NCBI GenBank assembly: GCA_017465905.1
Contig: JAFTVE010000003.1
Coordinates: 1-47,936 of the forward strand
DNA from: Bacteroidaceae bacterium
GTDB lineage: Bacteria > Bacteroidota > Bacteroidia > Bacteroidales > Bacteroidaceae
Direction of reading: 5' to 3'
DNA length: 47,936 bases
Shown here: in pieces, positions 1 through 12,780 of the stretch
Position numbering within the stretch: position 1 is the stretch's first letter
Layout: every line of letters begins with the position of its first letter
The notes under the pieces: model-generated
What the model was told of the DNA's origin: nothing
The model's input: only the letters and a program-made list of their open reading frames with translations
The model's database searches: none
Program-made: the position numbers and the translations under genes

Positions 1-595
1 CATCGTTGAGCGCATACACACGACTGCCCGACTCCATACCTTCATAGCAGCCGACAAGAACATAGTTGCTGCCCGATGGCTCAGGCATTGAGGTCGTAGC
101 ATGAACCACTACATTCTCTGCCGAGAAGGTCACGTTGCCCTTGATGTTGTACATATCCTCATACTCTTCGCTGTTGGGCACCTCCATGATGAACGGCGTG
201 TTGGCCTTGATAGCATCGACGTATGCAAACGTACCGTCGCTCTGGAGCTCGGCCACCCAGTAAGGAAGCGAGGCCGTGAAGTCGGCCTTGCCGAAGGGAA
301 GCAGCGCACCCTTCTCCTCGTTTGTCACCACTTGTACATCGAACGGAAGTACCAGTGCCTCCCAACCACCAGACTCGCCAATGCGGGTCTGCTTCGTGAA
401 CTCTCCAACAAATGCAATATGCTGTGCCGTAAAATCACGAATGTTACGGAAAGAAAGTTCATTATTAAGCGTTATTTGTTCTGCCTGATCTTCTATCACG
501 ACATTGCCTTTATAGCTTACGGGAGTACCGTCATTAGCGACATACACTAGCATGTTACCATGATTTGTCGGTTTGTCGAAACACTCCGCACGCAT
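1..595 (-). pseudogene. C-terminal part of a BspA-like surface protein, 5'-truncated and running off the window
   Basis: A minus-strand frame is open from about 595 to the window edge, so the C-terminus lies outside. The product contains GGWEALVLPFDVQ, a YWV stretch, AIKANTPFIMEVPN and YNIKGNVTFSAENV. From memory, this is the conserved module that follows leucine-rich (BspA-type) repeats in Bacteroidales cell-surface proteins. No signal peptide or repeat region precedes it: going upstream, the frame reaches a stop at about 605-607, where an IS-like fragment begins. I therefore read it as the 3' remnant of a larger surface-protein gene cut by an insertion or deletion near 560-600. ATG 593-595 is the first in-frame ATG but probably not a true start. 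An alternative is a short independent gene of the same module. Family assignment is moderate; the open frame itself is certain. Confidence 0.6.
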
Positions 596-719
596 TACTG
601 ATACTTATTCCTCCTATCTGTTCTTCATAGTAAAGACGGATAGCTTCATCATGATACTGAAGGCGAAGTGCTTTGCAAGGACGAGGCCTTTGCTCACTTC
701 CTTTTAATTTCTTGTTCAT
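555..719 (-). pseudogene. Remnant of an IS transposase N-terminal (helix-turn-helix) ORF
   Basis: The frame from ATG 717-719 gives about 54 residues. It has a basic start (MNKKLKGSEQRPRPCKALRL) followed by YHDEAIRLYYEEQIGGISIS and ACGVF, a spacing resembling the HTH segment that opens many IS-element OrfA or transposase proteins. The frame stops shortly after, where the opposite reading register of the BspA-like fragment begins, and no catalytic DDE region follows. I interpret it as the 5' end of a decayed insertion sequence abutting the truncated surface-protein gene. The IS family cannot be named by eye. It could instead be a small unrelated ORF. Confidence 0.4.
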
Positions 720-835
720 TTGTTGACGCGGTTGTGTCAACTTTTTCTAGGACAAGACAAGTAGTTGATGCGAGTGAAATAGTACTTTGTACGAGCAGAA
801 TAGTAGTAAGTACAAACAAAAAAGTAGTAAGTATT

Positions 836-972
836 AGGTGGTAAAAGTTCATTTTTGGGGTGGCAGTGGCAGGGATGACTTGTATATTTGTACAATATCT
901 TACGCTGGAAATGTACAATAATCCACATAAAGGCTCTGCCATTGCCACCCCAAAAATAAACTTTTATCACCT
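836..972. repeat. 137-bp MITE-like element with 37-bp terminal inverted repeats
   Basis: The left arm (836-872) and right arm (936-972) are reverse complements over 37 bp with three mismatches. Both carry the core ATTTTTGGGGTGGCA (T or C variants just before it). The 63-bp centre contains a TATATTTG box (883-890) that matches the Bacteroidetes -7 element. No ORF spans the element. It may be a non-autonomous mobile element, a REP-like palindrome, or a large structured transcript end. It lies between the IS remnant and metA. Confidence 0.7.
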
Positions 973-979
973 GATTTAG

Positions 980-1092
980 GGCTTTGGGAGAAATCAGACA
1001 GCCCTTTTGGGAGAAACGAACAGCCCTTTTCAGGAAAACACATAGCCGTTTCTGCGGAAAGGGCTGTATGATTTTTGGAAAAGGGATAGCTG
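980..1092. repeat. Degenerate 22-nt tandem repeat next to the MITE-like element
   Basis: Units of 22 nt run from 980-1001, 1002-1023, 1024-1045 and 1046-1067, with a fifth degenerate unit near 1072-1092. The shared pattern is CCCTTTTgGGAgAAAnnnACAG. Units 1 and 2 are closest and the later ones decay. There is no spacer/repeat alternation, so this is not CRISPR. The rest of the gap to metA (1093-1308) shows no gene or structure I recognise. Confidence 0.55.
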
Positions 1093-1308
1093 TTTTTTAG
1101 AAGCTTATACACCGCAGGGCTCTGATCTAAATGTTACAGACGTCCGTTAGAAATATTCTCTTTGTCCGATTCGGAAAATGCATGTGTACAATTCAGAAAA
1201 GGCCTTTTGGGACTCTACAAAATTTGACATTTTGATTGCACAATCAACAATTGGAAGACATTATGCTACAAATAAGCCAACTATACCAACAAGTAAACTA
1301 ACTGACAT

Positions 1309-2226
1309 CTATCGAATATCTTCCAGCCTATAGGGAGTAGCTTGATAGACGTAGTAGTTGAGCCAGTTGTTGAAAAGCAGGTTGGCATGTCCGCGCCAGG
1401 TGACGACAGGGGGTTGCGAAGGGTCATCATTGCGATAATAGTGCAAGGGGGCATCGATGGGGAGGCCTTTACCGAGGTCGCGACGATACTCGGTGTCCAA
1501 CGTCAGGGGCGAATACTCAGAATGTCCGGTAAGGAAGATTTCACGACCGCCACGTGCCATCACCATATATACGCCCGACTCGTTGCTCTCGGCAAGGATG
1601 TCGAGTCCGTCCTTGGTCTCGATATCTTCGCGACGAATCTCTGTATGGCGGCTATGGGGTACATAGAACTCGTCGTCGAAGCCACGGAAGATGGGGAGCT
1701 CCGGCTGGTTGATATGGTGCTTGAAGATACCGAACATCTTTTTCTGCAACGGGTACTTGGGCACACCGTAGAAATGATACAGCCCGGCTTGTGCTGCCCA
1801 GCATATATATAAGGTAGAGGTAACATGATGGCGCGCCCAATCGAAGATTTCAGTAATCTCGTCCCAATAACTGACCTCCTCAAAAGCCATGTGCTCGACA
1901 GGGGCTCCTGTGATGATGAAGCCGTCGTACTTCTTGTCGCGCATATCCTCAAAGTCGGTATAGAAGGCTTGCATGTGCTCCACGGGAGTGTTCTTCGAGG
2001 TGTGGCTCTTTACTTTCATGAAGCTCAGCTCTATCTGCAAAGGTGAATTGGAGAGGAGTCTGATCAGGTCGGTCTCTGTAGTAATCTTCAGCGGCATCAG
2101 GTTGAGCACGGCAATGCGCAGGGGACGGATATCCTGTGAGGTGGCACGTGTGGCATCCATCACGAAAATATTCTCTTTCTTCAACAGTTCTATGGCAGGC
2201 AGCCTATCGGGCAACGTAAGTGGCAT
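1309..2226 (-). CDS. metA: Homoserine O-acyltransferase MetA (predicted acetyl-CoA specific)
   Basis: This 305-aa protein is full length for the family. It activates L-homoserine at the hydroxyl group for methionine synthesis in the cytoplasm. The catalytic Cys142 is in ICWAAQA and the His235/Glu237 pair is in TGHSEYSP. Residue 111, in TGAPVEHM, is Glu; family work associates Glu111 with acetyl-CoA use and Gly111 with succinyl-CoA use, so the product is predicted to be O-acetylhomoserine despite the usual annotation as a succinyltransferase. An upstream in-frame start at 2319 would add 31 residues unlike MetA and would pass through the promoter; the start at 2226 gives the canonical MPLTLPDRLPAIE beginning. 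The gene stands alone and diverges from the nucleotidyltransferase gene. Confidence 0.96.
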   Translation of the reverse strand: MPLTLPDRLPAIELLKKENIFVMDATRATSQDIRPLRIAVLNLMPLKITTETDLIRLLSNSPLQIELSFMKVKSHTSKNTPVEHMQAFYTDFEDMRDKKYDGFIITGAPVEHMAFEEVSYWDEITEIFDWARHHVTSTLYICWAAQAGLYHFYGVPKYPLQKKMFGIFKHHINQPELPIFRGFDDEFYVPHSRHTEIRREDIETKDGLDILAESNESGVYMVMARGGREIFLTGHSEYSPLTLDTEYRRDLGKGLPIDAPLHYYRNDDPSQPPVVTWRGHANLLFNNWLNYYVYQATPYRLEDIR

Positions 2227-2267
2227 ATCGTTCCTAAAAAAAATTAAATCGTACTGAAATTCTACAG

Positions 2268-2299
2268 CAAAGGTAACATAAGACAAGTGAAATGCCAAA
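2268..2299 (-). promoter_or_regulatory. Promoter of metA
   Basis: On the minus strand TTTG (2296-2299) is followed after 20 nt by TACCTTTG (2268-2275), the Bacteroidetes -33/-7 pair. Transcription would begin near 2261, leaving an untranslated leader of about 35 nt, too short for a riboswitch. Confidence 0.75.
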
Positions 2300-2334
2300 T
2301 CTGACAAAGCGAAAGTCAAGTTTTTCCTAAAAAT

Positions 2335-2367
2335 ATTGGAAAGTCAAGAAAAAATGTTGTAAGTTTG
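2335..2367 (+). promoter_or_regulatory. Promoter of the nucleotidyltransferase gene
   Basis: TAAGTTTG (2360-2367) matches the TAnnTTTG -7 box; ATTG (2335-2338), 21 nt upstream, is a weaker -33 box. It gives a leader of about 40 nt before the ATG at 2415 and is divergent from the metA promoter. Confidence 0.6.
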
Positions 2368-2414
2368 TACCACGTTATATAACCAACTTAAAAAACAACC
2401 AAAATTCACAACGT

Positions 2415-3320
2415 ATGAAACCTACATTATTTGTATTGGCTGCCGGTATGGGTAGCCGTTACGGTGGTCTGAAGCAGCTTGACGGACTGGGTCCCAACGG
2501 CGAAACCATCATGGACTATTCTATCTTCGATGCTATCCGTGGAGGATTTGGCAAGATTGTATTCGTTATCCGTAAGGATTTTGAGCAGGACTTCCGCGAC
2601 AAGGTATTGAGCAAGTATGAGGGTCACATCCCCACAGAGCTCGTATTCCAGGCTATCACTGACCTTCCCGAAGGTTTCACTTGCCCCGAAGAACGTGCTA
2701 AACCTTGGGGTACCAACCACGCTGTGCTCATGGGCAAGAACGTTATCAATGAGCCTTTTGCAGTAATCAATGCCGATGACTTCTATGGCCGCGATGCTTT
2801 TGCCGTTATGGGCAAATGGCTCGGCGAGCTTCCCGAGGGCAGCGAAGGCAAATACAGCATGGTAGGCTTCCGTGTATGCAACACCCTGAGTGAGAACGGT
2901 AGCGTGGCTCGTGGTGTATGTGCAACAAACGAGAATGGCATGCTTACTGATGTGGTAGAGCGCACCGAGATTATGCGTGTTGACGGTGAGATTTGTTACA
3001 AGGACGAAAATGGCGAGTGGATTGGTGTAGGTGAGCAGACACCTGTATCAATGAACTTCTGGGGCTTCACACCCGACTACTTCAAGTATTCAGAGGAGCA
3101 GTTCGTTGATTTCTTGAAGGAGAATATCGATAAGCCCAAGGCTGAATTCTTCATTCCTCTTGTAGTGGACAAGCTCATCAACAGCGGCAAGGCTACTTGT
3201 GAGGTTCTTGACACTACAGCCAAGTGGTTTGGCGTAACATACGCTGCCGACCGTCAGGCTACAGTTGATAAGATACAGTCGCTCGTTGACGCTGGCGAAT
3301 ATCCCAACAAGCTGTTCTAA
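2415..3320 (+). CDS. Sugar-phosphate nucleotidyltransferase-like protein
   Basis: A 301-aa cytoplasmic protein with the NTP-transferase Rossmann fold. The nucleotide-binding loop is at the N-terminus (LAAGMGSRYGGLKQLD, residues 8-23), and AVINADDFYG near residue 120 supplies the metal-binding aspartates. Proteins of this kind transfer a nucleotidyl group to a sugar-1-phosphate; the substrate cannot be read from the sequence. In other Bacteroidales similar proteins are often found near sugar-kinase genes (recollection, not checked), but here it is monocistronic. It is flanked by its own promoter and a strong terminator (3341-3369). The nearby xylA and GH115 genes may be unrelated functionally. 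Confidence 0.8.
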   Translation: MKPTLFVLAAGMGSRYGGLKQLDGLGPNGETIMDYSIFDAIRGGFGKIVFVIRKDFEQDFRDKVLSKYEGHIPTELVFQAITDLPEGFTCPEERAKPWGTNHAVLMGKNVINEPFAVINADDFYGRDAFAVMGKWLGELPEGSEGKYSMVGFRVCNTLSENGSVARGVCATNENGMLTDVVERTEIMRVDGEICYKDENGEWIGVGEQTPVSMNFWGFTPDYFKYSEEQFVDFLKENIDKPKAEFFIPLVVDKLINSGKATCEVLDTTAKWFGVTYAADRQATVDKIQSLVDAGEYPNKLF

Positions 3321-3340
3321 TCGTCTATACAACGATATCC

Positions 3341-3378
3341 AGAGGGGCATCCAATGCGGATGTCCCTCTTGTATTTTT
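3341..3378 (+). terminator. Rho-independent terminator of the nucleotidyltransferase gene
   Basis: A 12-bp stem, AGAGGGGCATCC (3341-3352) with GGATGTCCCTCT (3358-3369), has one G-U pair and a 5-nt loop, followed by a T-rich run. It ends the upstream unit before the xylA promoter region. Confidence 0.85.
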
Positions 3379-3419
3379 ATACACCTTTATTTCCAAACGA
3401 AGATAATGTGCCTCGCTAT

Positions 3420-3582
3420 GAAAAATATTCAAGACCTGCCTTAGCACTTGGCTTGTCCAAGAAGCTTGATATTTCTCGCTCGTTTATTGCTATCTTTGAG
3501 ATAAACCTCGAAGATACTTTCACTCACTGTGAAAAATATTCAAGTAAGCTTGATATTTCTCGCTCGTTTCTTCGTATCTTTG
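3420..3582 (+). promoter_or_regulatory. Duplicated promoter/operator region upstream of xylA
   Basis: AAGCTTGATATTTCTCGCTC (and four more shared bases) occurs at 3462-3485 and again at 3546-3569. Each copy is followed by a TATCTTTG -7 box (3491-3498 and 3575-3582), so both are exactly 84 nt apart. GAAAAATATTCAAG also occurs twice (3420-3433, 3531-3544). It is an imperfect inverted repeat of the CTTGATATTTCTC part, separated by 4 nt in copy 2 and by about 30 nt in copy 1. The reading is two tandem promoters with a palindromic operator for a sugar-responsive regulator; the regulator is not in the window. Confidence 0.6.
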
Positions 3583-3607
3583 CGATATATTAATAGAAAG
3601 TACAACT

Positions 3608-4921
3608 ATGGCTAAAGAATTTTTCCCTGGAATCGGCAAGATTCAATTTGAAGGTAAAGAGAGTAGAAACCCGATGGCATTCCGCTACTACGATGCCGAG
3701 AAGGTAGTAATGGGCAAGAAAATGAAGGACTGGCTCAAGTTCTCTATGGCATGGTGGCACACACTATGCGCTGAGGGAGGCGACCAGTTTGGCGGTGGCA
3801 CCAAGGATTTTCCCTGGAACGTATCGGCCGATCCCATCCAGGCAGCCAAGGACAAGATGGATGCAGGCTTCGAGTTCATGCAGAAGATTGGCATCGAGTA
3901 CTATTGCTTCCATGATGTAGACCTCGTAAGCGAGGCAAGTAGCATTGAGGAGTATGAGGCTAACCTCAAGGAGATAGTGGCCTATGCCAAGCAGAAGCAG
4001 GAGGAGACAGGCATCAAACTCCTATGGGGCACGGCTAATGTGTTCGGACACAAGCGCTACATGAACGGTGCAGCTACAAACCCCAACTTCGATGTTGTAG
4101 CACGTGCAGCCGTACAGATAAAGAACGCCATTGACGCCACCATAGAACTGGGCGGAAAAAACTACGTATTCTGGGGTGGCCGAGAAGGCTACATGAGCCT
4201 CCTCAATACCGACCAGAAACGTGAAAAGGAACATCTCGCCATGATGCTCACCAAGGCTCGCGACTACGCTCGCGCTAAAGGATTCACCGGAACATTCCTC
4301 ATTGAGCCCAAGCCCATGGAGCCCACCAAGCACCAGTACGATGTGGACACAGAGACTGTTATCGGTTTCCTCAAAGCACATGGATTGGACAAGGACTTCA
4401 AAGTAAACATTGAGGTCAACCATGCCACACTCGCAGGGCATACGTTCGAGCACGAACTGGCTGTAGCCGTAGACAACGGCATGCTGGGATCTATCGATGC
4501 CAACCGTGGCGACTATCAGAATGGTTGGGATACCGACCAGTTCCCCATCGACAACTACGAACTCACCCAAGCCATGATACATATCATCCGTAATGGCGGC
4601 TTTGGCAACGGCGGTACCAACTTTGATGCCAAGACACGTCGCAACTCGACAGACCTGGAGGATATCTTCATTGCCCACATTGCAGGAATGGATGCTATGG
4701 CTCGCGCATTGGAGTCGGCAGCTGCAATGCTCGAAGAGTCGCCCTACAAGAAGATGCTGGCAGAGCGCTATGCATCATTTGACAGTGGCGAAGGCAAGGC
4801 TTTCGAAGAGGGAAAATTGGGAATCGAAGAGCTCGTAACCTATGCAAAACAGCACGGCGAACCCGAACAGATCAGCGGCAAGCAAGAACTCTATGAGGCT
4901 ATCCTCAACATGTATTGCTGA
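3608..4921 (+). CDS. xylA: Xylose isomerase
   Basis: This 437-aa protein is a class II (long) xylose isomerase, which interconverts D-xylose and D-xylulose in the cytoplasm. The catalytic His102 and Asp105 are in FHDVDLVSE. Metal and substrate ligands are visible in FWGGREGY (residues 188-195), [15 protein letters not shown] (Glu233, Lys235) and [10 protein letters not shown] (Glu269, His272). Length and motifs match intact enzymes. No xylulokinase gene is adjacent; instead the next gene encodes a GH115 xylan glucuronidase, linking the pair to glucuronoxylan breakdown. Two tandem -7 boxes precede it, so regulated expression is likely. A 10-bp palindrome just after the stop more likely belongs to the next promoter than to an xylA terminator. 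Confidence 0.97.
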   Translation: MAKEFFPGIGKIQFEGKESRNPMAFRYYDAEKVVMGKKMKDWLKFSMAWWHTLCAEGGDQFGGGTKDFPWNVSADPIQAAKDKMDAGFEFMQKIGIEYYCFHDVDLVSEASSIEEYEANLKEIVAYAKQKQEETGIKLLWGTANVFGHKRYMNGAATNPNFDVVARAAVQIKNAIDATIELGGKNYVFWGGREGYMSLLNTDQKREKEHLAMMLTKARDYARAKGFTGTFLIEPKPMEPTKHQYDVDTETVIGFLKAHGLDKDFKVNIEVNHATLAGHTFEHELAVAVDNGMLGSIDANRGDYQNGWDTDQFPIDNYELTQAMIHIIRNGGFGNGGTNFDAKTRRNSTDLEDIFIAHIAGMDAMARALESAAAMLEESPYKKMLAERYASFDSGEGKAFEEGKLGIEELVTYAKQHGEPEQISGKQELYEAILNMYC

Positions 4922-4940
4922 TAGTTGAACTGGAACTCTG

Positions 4941-4983
4941 AACGTATCGGGCGGTATCGTCCGATACGTTGCTCCTATGTTTG
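4941..4983 (+). promoter_or_regulatory. Palindromic operator and -7 box upstream of the GH115 gene
   Basis: AACGTATCGG (4941-4950) and CCGATACGTT (4961-4970) form a perfect 10-bp inverted repeat around a 10-nt centre. Six bases on is TATGTTTG (4976-4983), matching the -7 box, with the ATG at 5006. The palindrome covers the expected -33 position, so it looks like a repressor or activator site. It could also form a terminator hairpin for xylA, but there is no T-run. Confidence 0.6.
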
Positions 4984-5005
4984 CAATGTAAAAAAACTCA
5001 TTTCC

Positions 5006-7360
5006 ATGAAGCTATATCTATACACCTTCGCTTTGGTATTGTCAACAATTGCCTGCACTAACAAACACAGTTTCGTCATCGAGCAAGGTAGCCCTGCAAC
5101 AATTGTGCTGTCACCCAACGAAGGGCAAGTAGTGCATACTGCCATCGATTTGATCAAACGCGATTATCTGGCTGTATTTGGCGACTCTTTATCATTGTCG
5201 CCAACACTCAATGAGAGCAACAGCACGCCACAGATTTTTGTTGCCACATACGGCACAAAAGATTGCGACCCCCTATTACAGAAGCTAGGCATCAAAAGCG
5301 ACATACTGGCAACACATCCCGAGAGCTACCACATGGGGGTGCAGATAGTCGATGAAAAGCCCATACTATATATAATAGGTGGCGACGACAGAGGCACCGC
5401 CTATGGCCTCATGGCAATGTCAGAGCTGATGGGTGTTTCGCCCTGGGAATGGTGGGCCGATAGTCCCATCAAACCACGCAAGCGATGGATAGTAGATAGC
5501 TTCTCGACCATAGAATACCCCAAGGTGCGCTACCGCGGCATATTCCTTAACGATGAAGACTTCGCATTAGTACCCTGGGCCAATGAAACCTACGACCCGG
5601 GCACACGCAAAGGTGAGCTGGGACCAAAGACATACAGCCGAATATTTGAATTGCTGTTGCGCCTACGCGCCAATACCTGCTGGCCCGCAATGCACGAATG
5701 CACTATACCATTCTTCTTTGTTGAGGGAAACCGCGAGATGGCCGAGAAGTATGGTATCTATATGGGCGCCTCGCACTGTGAGCCGATGGCACGCAACACC
5801 AATGGCGAGTGGCGAGTTAGCGGTGAGGGAGACTACGACTATGTAAACAACAGCGAATCGGTCAAGCGCTTTTGGCGCGAACGAGTTGAAGAGGTTGCCG
5901 AGACTCCCGTCATCTACACCTTGGGAATGCGTGGCGTACACGATGGAAAGATGAACGGTGCCAAGACGATAGAGGAGCAGCGCACCGTACTCACACAAGT
6001 GCTTGCCGACCAACGTGCCATGTTGTCAGAATTGGTAGACTCAACACTCACCAACATTCCCCAAGCATTCATCCCCTACAAAGAGGTGCTCGATATATAC
6101 AACGCGGGACTTGAGGTACCCGATAACGTCACCCTCATGTGGTGCGACGACAACTACGGTTACATACGTCATCTACCCGATTCTGCAGAGCGTCTGCGTA
6201 GCGGAGGCCACGGACTCTATTACCATGTCTCCTACTGGGGTCGCCCACACGATTACCTGTGGCTACCCTCTACGCATCCCGTATTGATGGCTACCGAGCT
6301 ACTGAGAGCATTCGACTCGGGCAACAGCAACATGTGGGTACTCAATGTAGGCGACATCAAACCTGCAGAGTACCTGACCGAGCTATTCATGGACATCGCC
6401 TGGGACCCCGAGCAAGTCAGAGAAAAGGGAGTGCGAGAGCATATGACCCAATTTATGACTCGCGAGTTCGGTCAGCGTCGAGCTACAGCTTTGACCAACC
6501 TCATGTTTGACTACTACCACCTGACATACATCCGTCGTCCCGAGTTTATGGCTCATACACGCACCGAAGAGCGTGACCCTAAATACAAACGCCCCACTTC
6601 ACTGCCCTGGAGCGAAGAGTATATATATAATCGCATCAAAGCATACGACGACCTCATAGTTGATTGTAGCCGACTGGGCGATTATGAAGACAAAGCCCAT
6701 GCCGATGTGTGGTACCAACTGATAGAGTATCCCGTGAAAGCAGCAGCCTGCATGAACAAGAAATGGTGCTATGCACAGTTGGCCCGCCACGGAGCCGATG
6801 AAGGTTACTGGTTCAAAGCAGACGAGCAGCATAGAATGATAGTTGCCAGCACACAGCACTATAATGAAGTGGTGGCCGATGGCAAATGGAACAAGATGAT
6901 GAACTATCATCCACGCAACTTGGCCGTTTACGACAGTGTTCCCCGCAACACCTTCGAAGGCACACTGGAGCACGAGATCTACACCATCGGCACTCCGCTA
7001 GAATGGGAACGAACAGACGCCATTGAAGAATTGGGCTACAGCCGCCAGGCCACACCATTGCACGAAGGAGAGCCACTCAACTTAACCATCGGAGCCTCAG
7101 ACTCTATCGTGTTGGCTTTTATCCCCAACCACCCTGTACAGAGCAAGCAACTGCGCATCCGTGTCACTCTGGACAACCAACCATCCAAGATATTCAATAT
7201 CGCCACCTATGGACGTAGCGAAGCATGGAAACGTAATGTCAAGCGCAACCTCGCCCTCTGTCCCCTACCCTTCGGCCCCACAAGCGAAAGCAAGCATAGA
7301 CTTAGCATCGAAGCACTTGATCCCCATATCATCCTCGACGAAGTTTACATAATGGAATAA
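5006..7360 (+). CDS. GH115 xylan alpha-1,2-glucuronidase, lipoprotein
   Basis: A 784-aa glycoside hydrolase of family 115, which removes (4-O-methyl-)glucuronic acid from xylan. Family features include the YRGIFLNDEDFALVPW stretch near residue 175, a MWCDDNYGYIRHLP stretch and YYHVSYWGRPHDYLWL. I placed the start at 5006, where the hydrophobic signal MKLYLYTFALVLSTIAC ends in a lipobox-like cysteine (Cys17). The longer frame from 4925 adds 27 residues that overlap the palindrome and promoter. The protein is probably a periplasm-facing or surface lipoprotein. The C-terminal ~150 residues form the extra domain usual in this family. It follows xylA by 84 bp and ends at a strong bidirectional terminator. 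Confidence 0.9.
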   Translation: MKLYLYTFALVLSTIACTNKHSFVIEQGSPATIVLSPNEGQVVHTAIDLIKRDYLAVFGDSLSLSPTLNESNSTPQIFVATYGTKDCDPLLQKLGIKSDILATHPESYHMGVQIVDEKPILYIIGGDDRGTAYGLMAMSELMGVSPWEWWADSPIKPRKRWIVDSFSTIEYPKVRYRGIFLNDEDFALVPWANETYDPGTRKGELGPKTYSRIFELLLRLRANTCWPAMHECTIPFFFVEGNREMAEKYGIYMGASHCEPMARNTNGEWRVSGEGDYDYVNNSESVKRFWRERVEEVAETPVIYTLGMRGVHDGKMNGAKTIEEQRTVLTQVLADQRAMLSELVDSTLTNIPQAFIPYKEVLDIYNAGLEVPDNVTLMWCDDNYGYIRHLPDSAERLRSGGHGLYYHVSYWGRPHDYLWLPSTHPVLMATELLRAFDSGNSNMWVLNVGDIKPAEYLTELFMDIAWDPEQVREKGVREHMTQFMTREFGQRRATALTNLMFDYYHLTYIRRPEFMAHTRTEERDPKYKRPTSLPWSEEYIYNRIKAYDDLIVDCSRLGDYEDKAHADVWYQLIEYPVKAAACMNKKWCYAQLARHGADEGYWFKADEQHRMIVASTQHYNEVVADGKWNKMMNYHPRNLAVYDSVPRNTFEGTLEHEIYTIGTPLEWERTDAIEELGYSRQATPLHEGEPLNLTIGASDSIVLAFIPNHPVQSKQLRIRVTLDNQPSKIFNIATYGRSEAWKRNVKRNLALCPLPFGPTSESKHRLSIEALDPHIILDEVYIME

Positions 7361-7361
7361 A

Positions 7362-7395
7362 CAAACAATGCCACTCATGAGAGTGGCATTGTTTG
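7362..7395. terminator. Bidirectional terminator between GH115 and GH2 genes
   Basis: A perfect 15-bp stem, CAAACAATGCCACTC (7362-7376) with GAGTGGCATTGTTTG (7381-7395), has a 4-nt ATGA loop. It sits between convergent genes and can serve both strands. Confidence 0.85.
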
Positions 7396-7456
7396 CAAAA
7401 TATACTAAAAAGAGGCTATTTTCACCATTAGTACGTGGCTATGCCTTTCTTACAGA

Positions 7457-12689
<5,233 letters not shown>

Positions 12690-12712
12690 TGACAGATTTT
12701 TTAGCTTATTTA

Positions 12713-12780
12713 TCGGAGAAGTCGGATTGCTCGGAGAAATCGGAGAATCCATAATTCATAATTCACAATTCACAATTCTC
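12713..12780. repeat. Four nonamers followed by four heptamers at the mtaB stop codon
   Basis: TCGGAGAAG-type nonamers occupy 12713-12748 (four units: ...GAAG, ...TTGC, ...GAAA, ...GAAT). AATTCAY-type heptamers occupy 12753-12780 (AATTCAT, AATTCAC, AATTCAC, AATTCTC). The heptamers include the mtaB stop codon (12756-12758) and its last codons, and the nonamers lie in the spacer before the GT2 start. Confidence 0.85.

Noticed and set aside
101-550. A 149-codon plus-strand frame
   Set aside because: It is antisense to the BspA-like minus-strand frame, whose protein reads as a recognisable family; the plus product does not.
980-1092. Possible CRISPR array
   Set aside because: The 22-nt units are contiguous with no spacers, decay quickly, and no cas genes are near.
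2227-2319. N-terminal extension of MetA and a possible SAM riboswitch
   Set aside because: A consensus promoter lies inside the extension and MetA homology starts at 2226. The resulting leader of about 35 nt is too short for a riboswitch.
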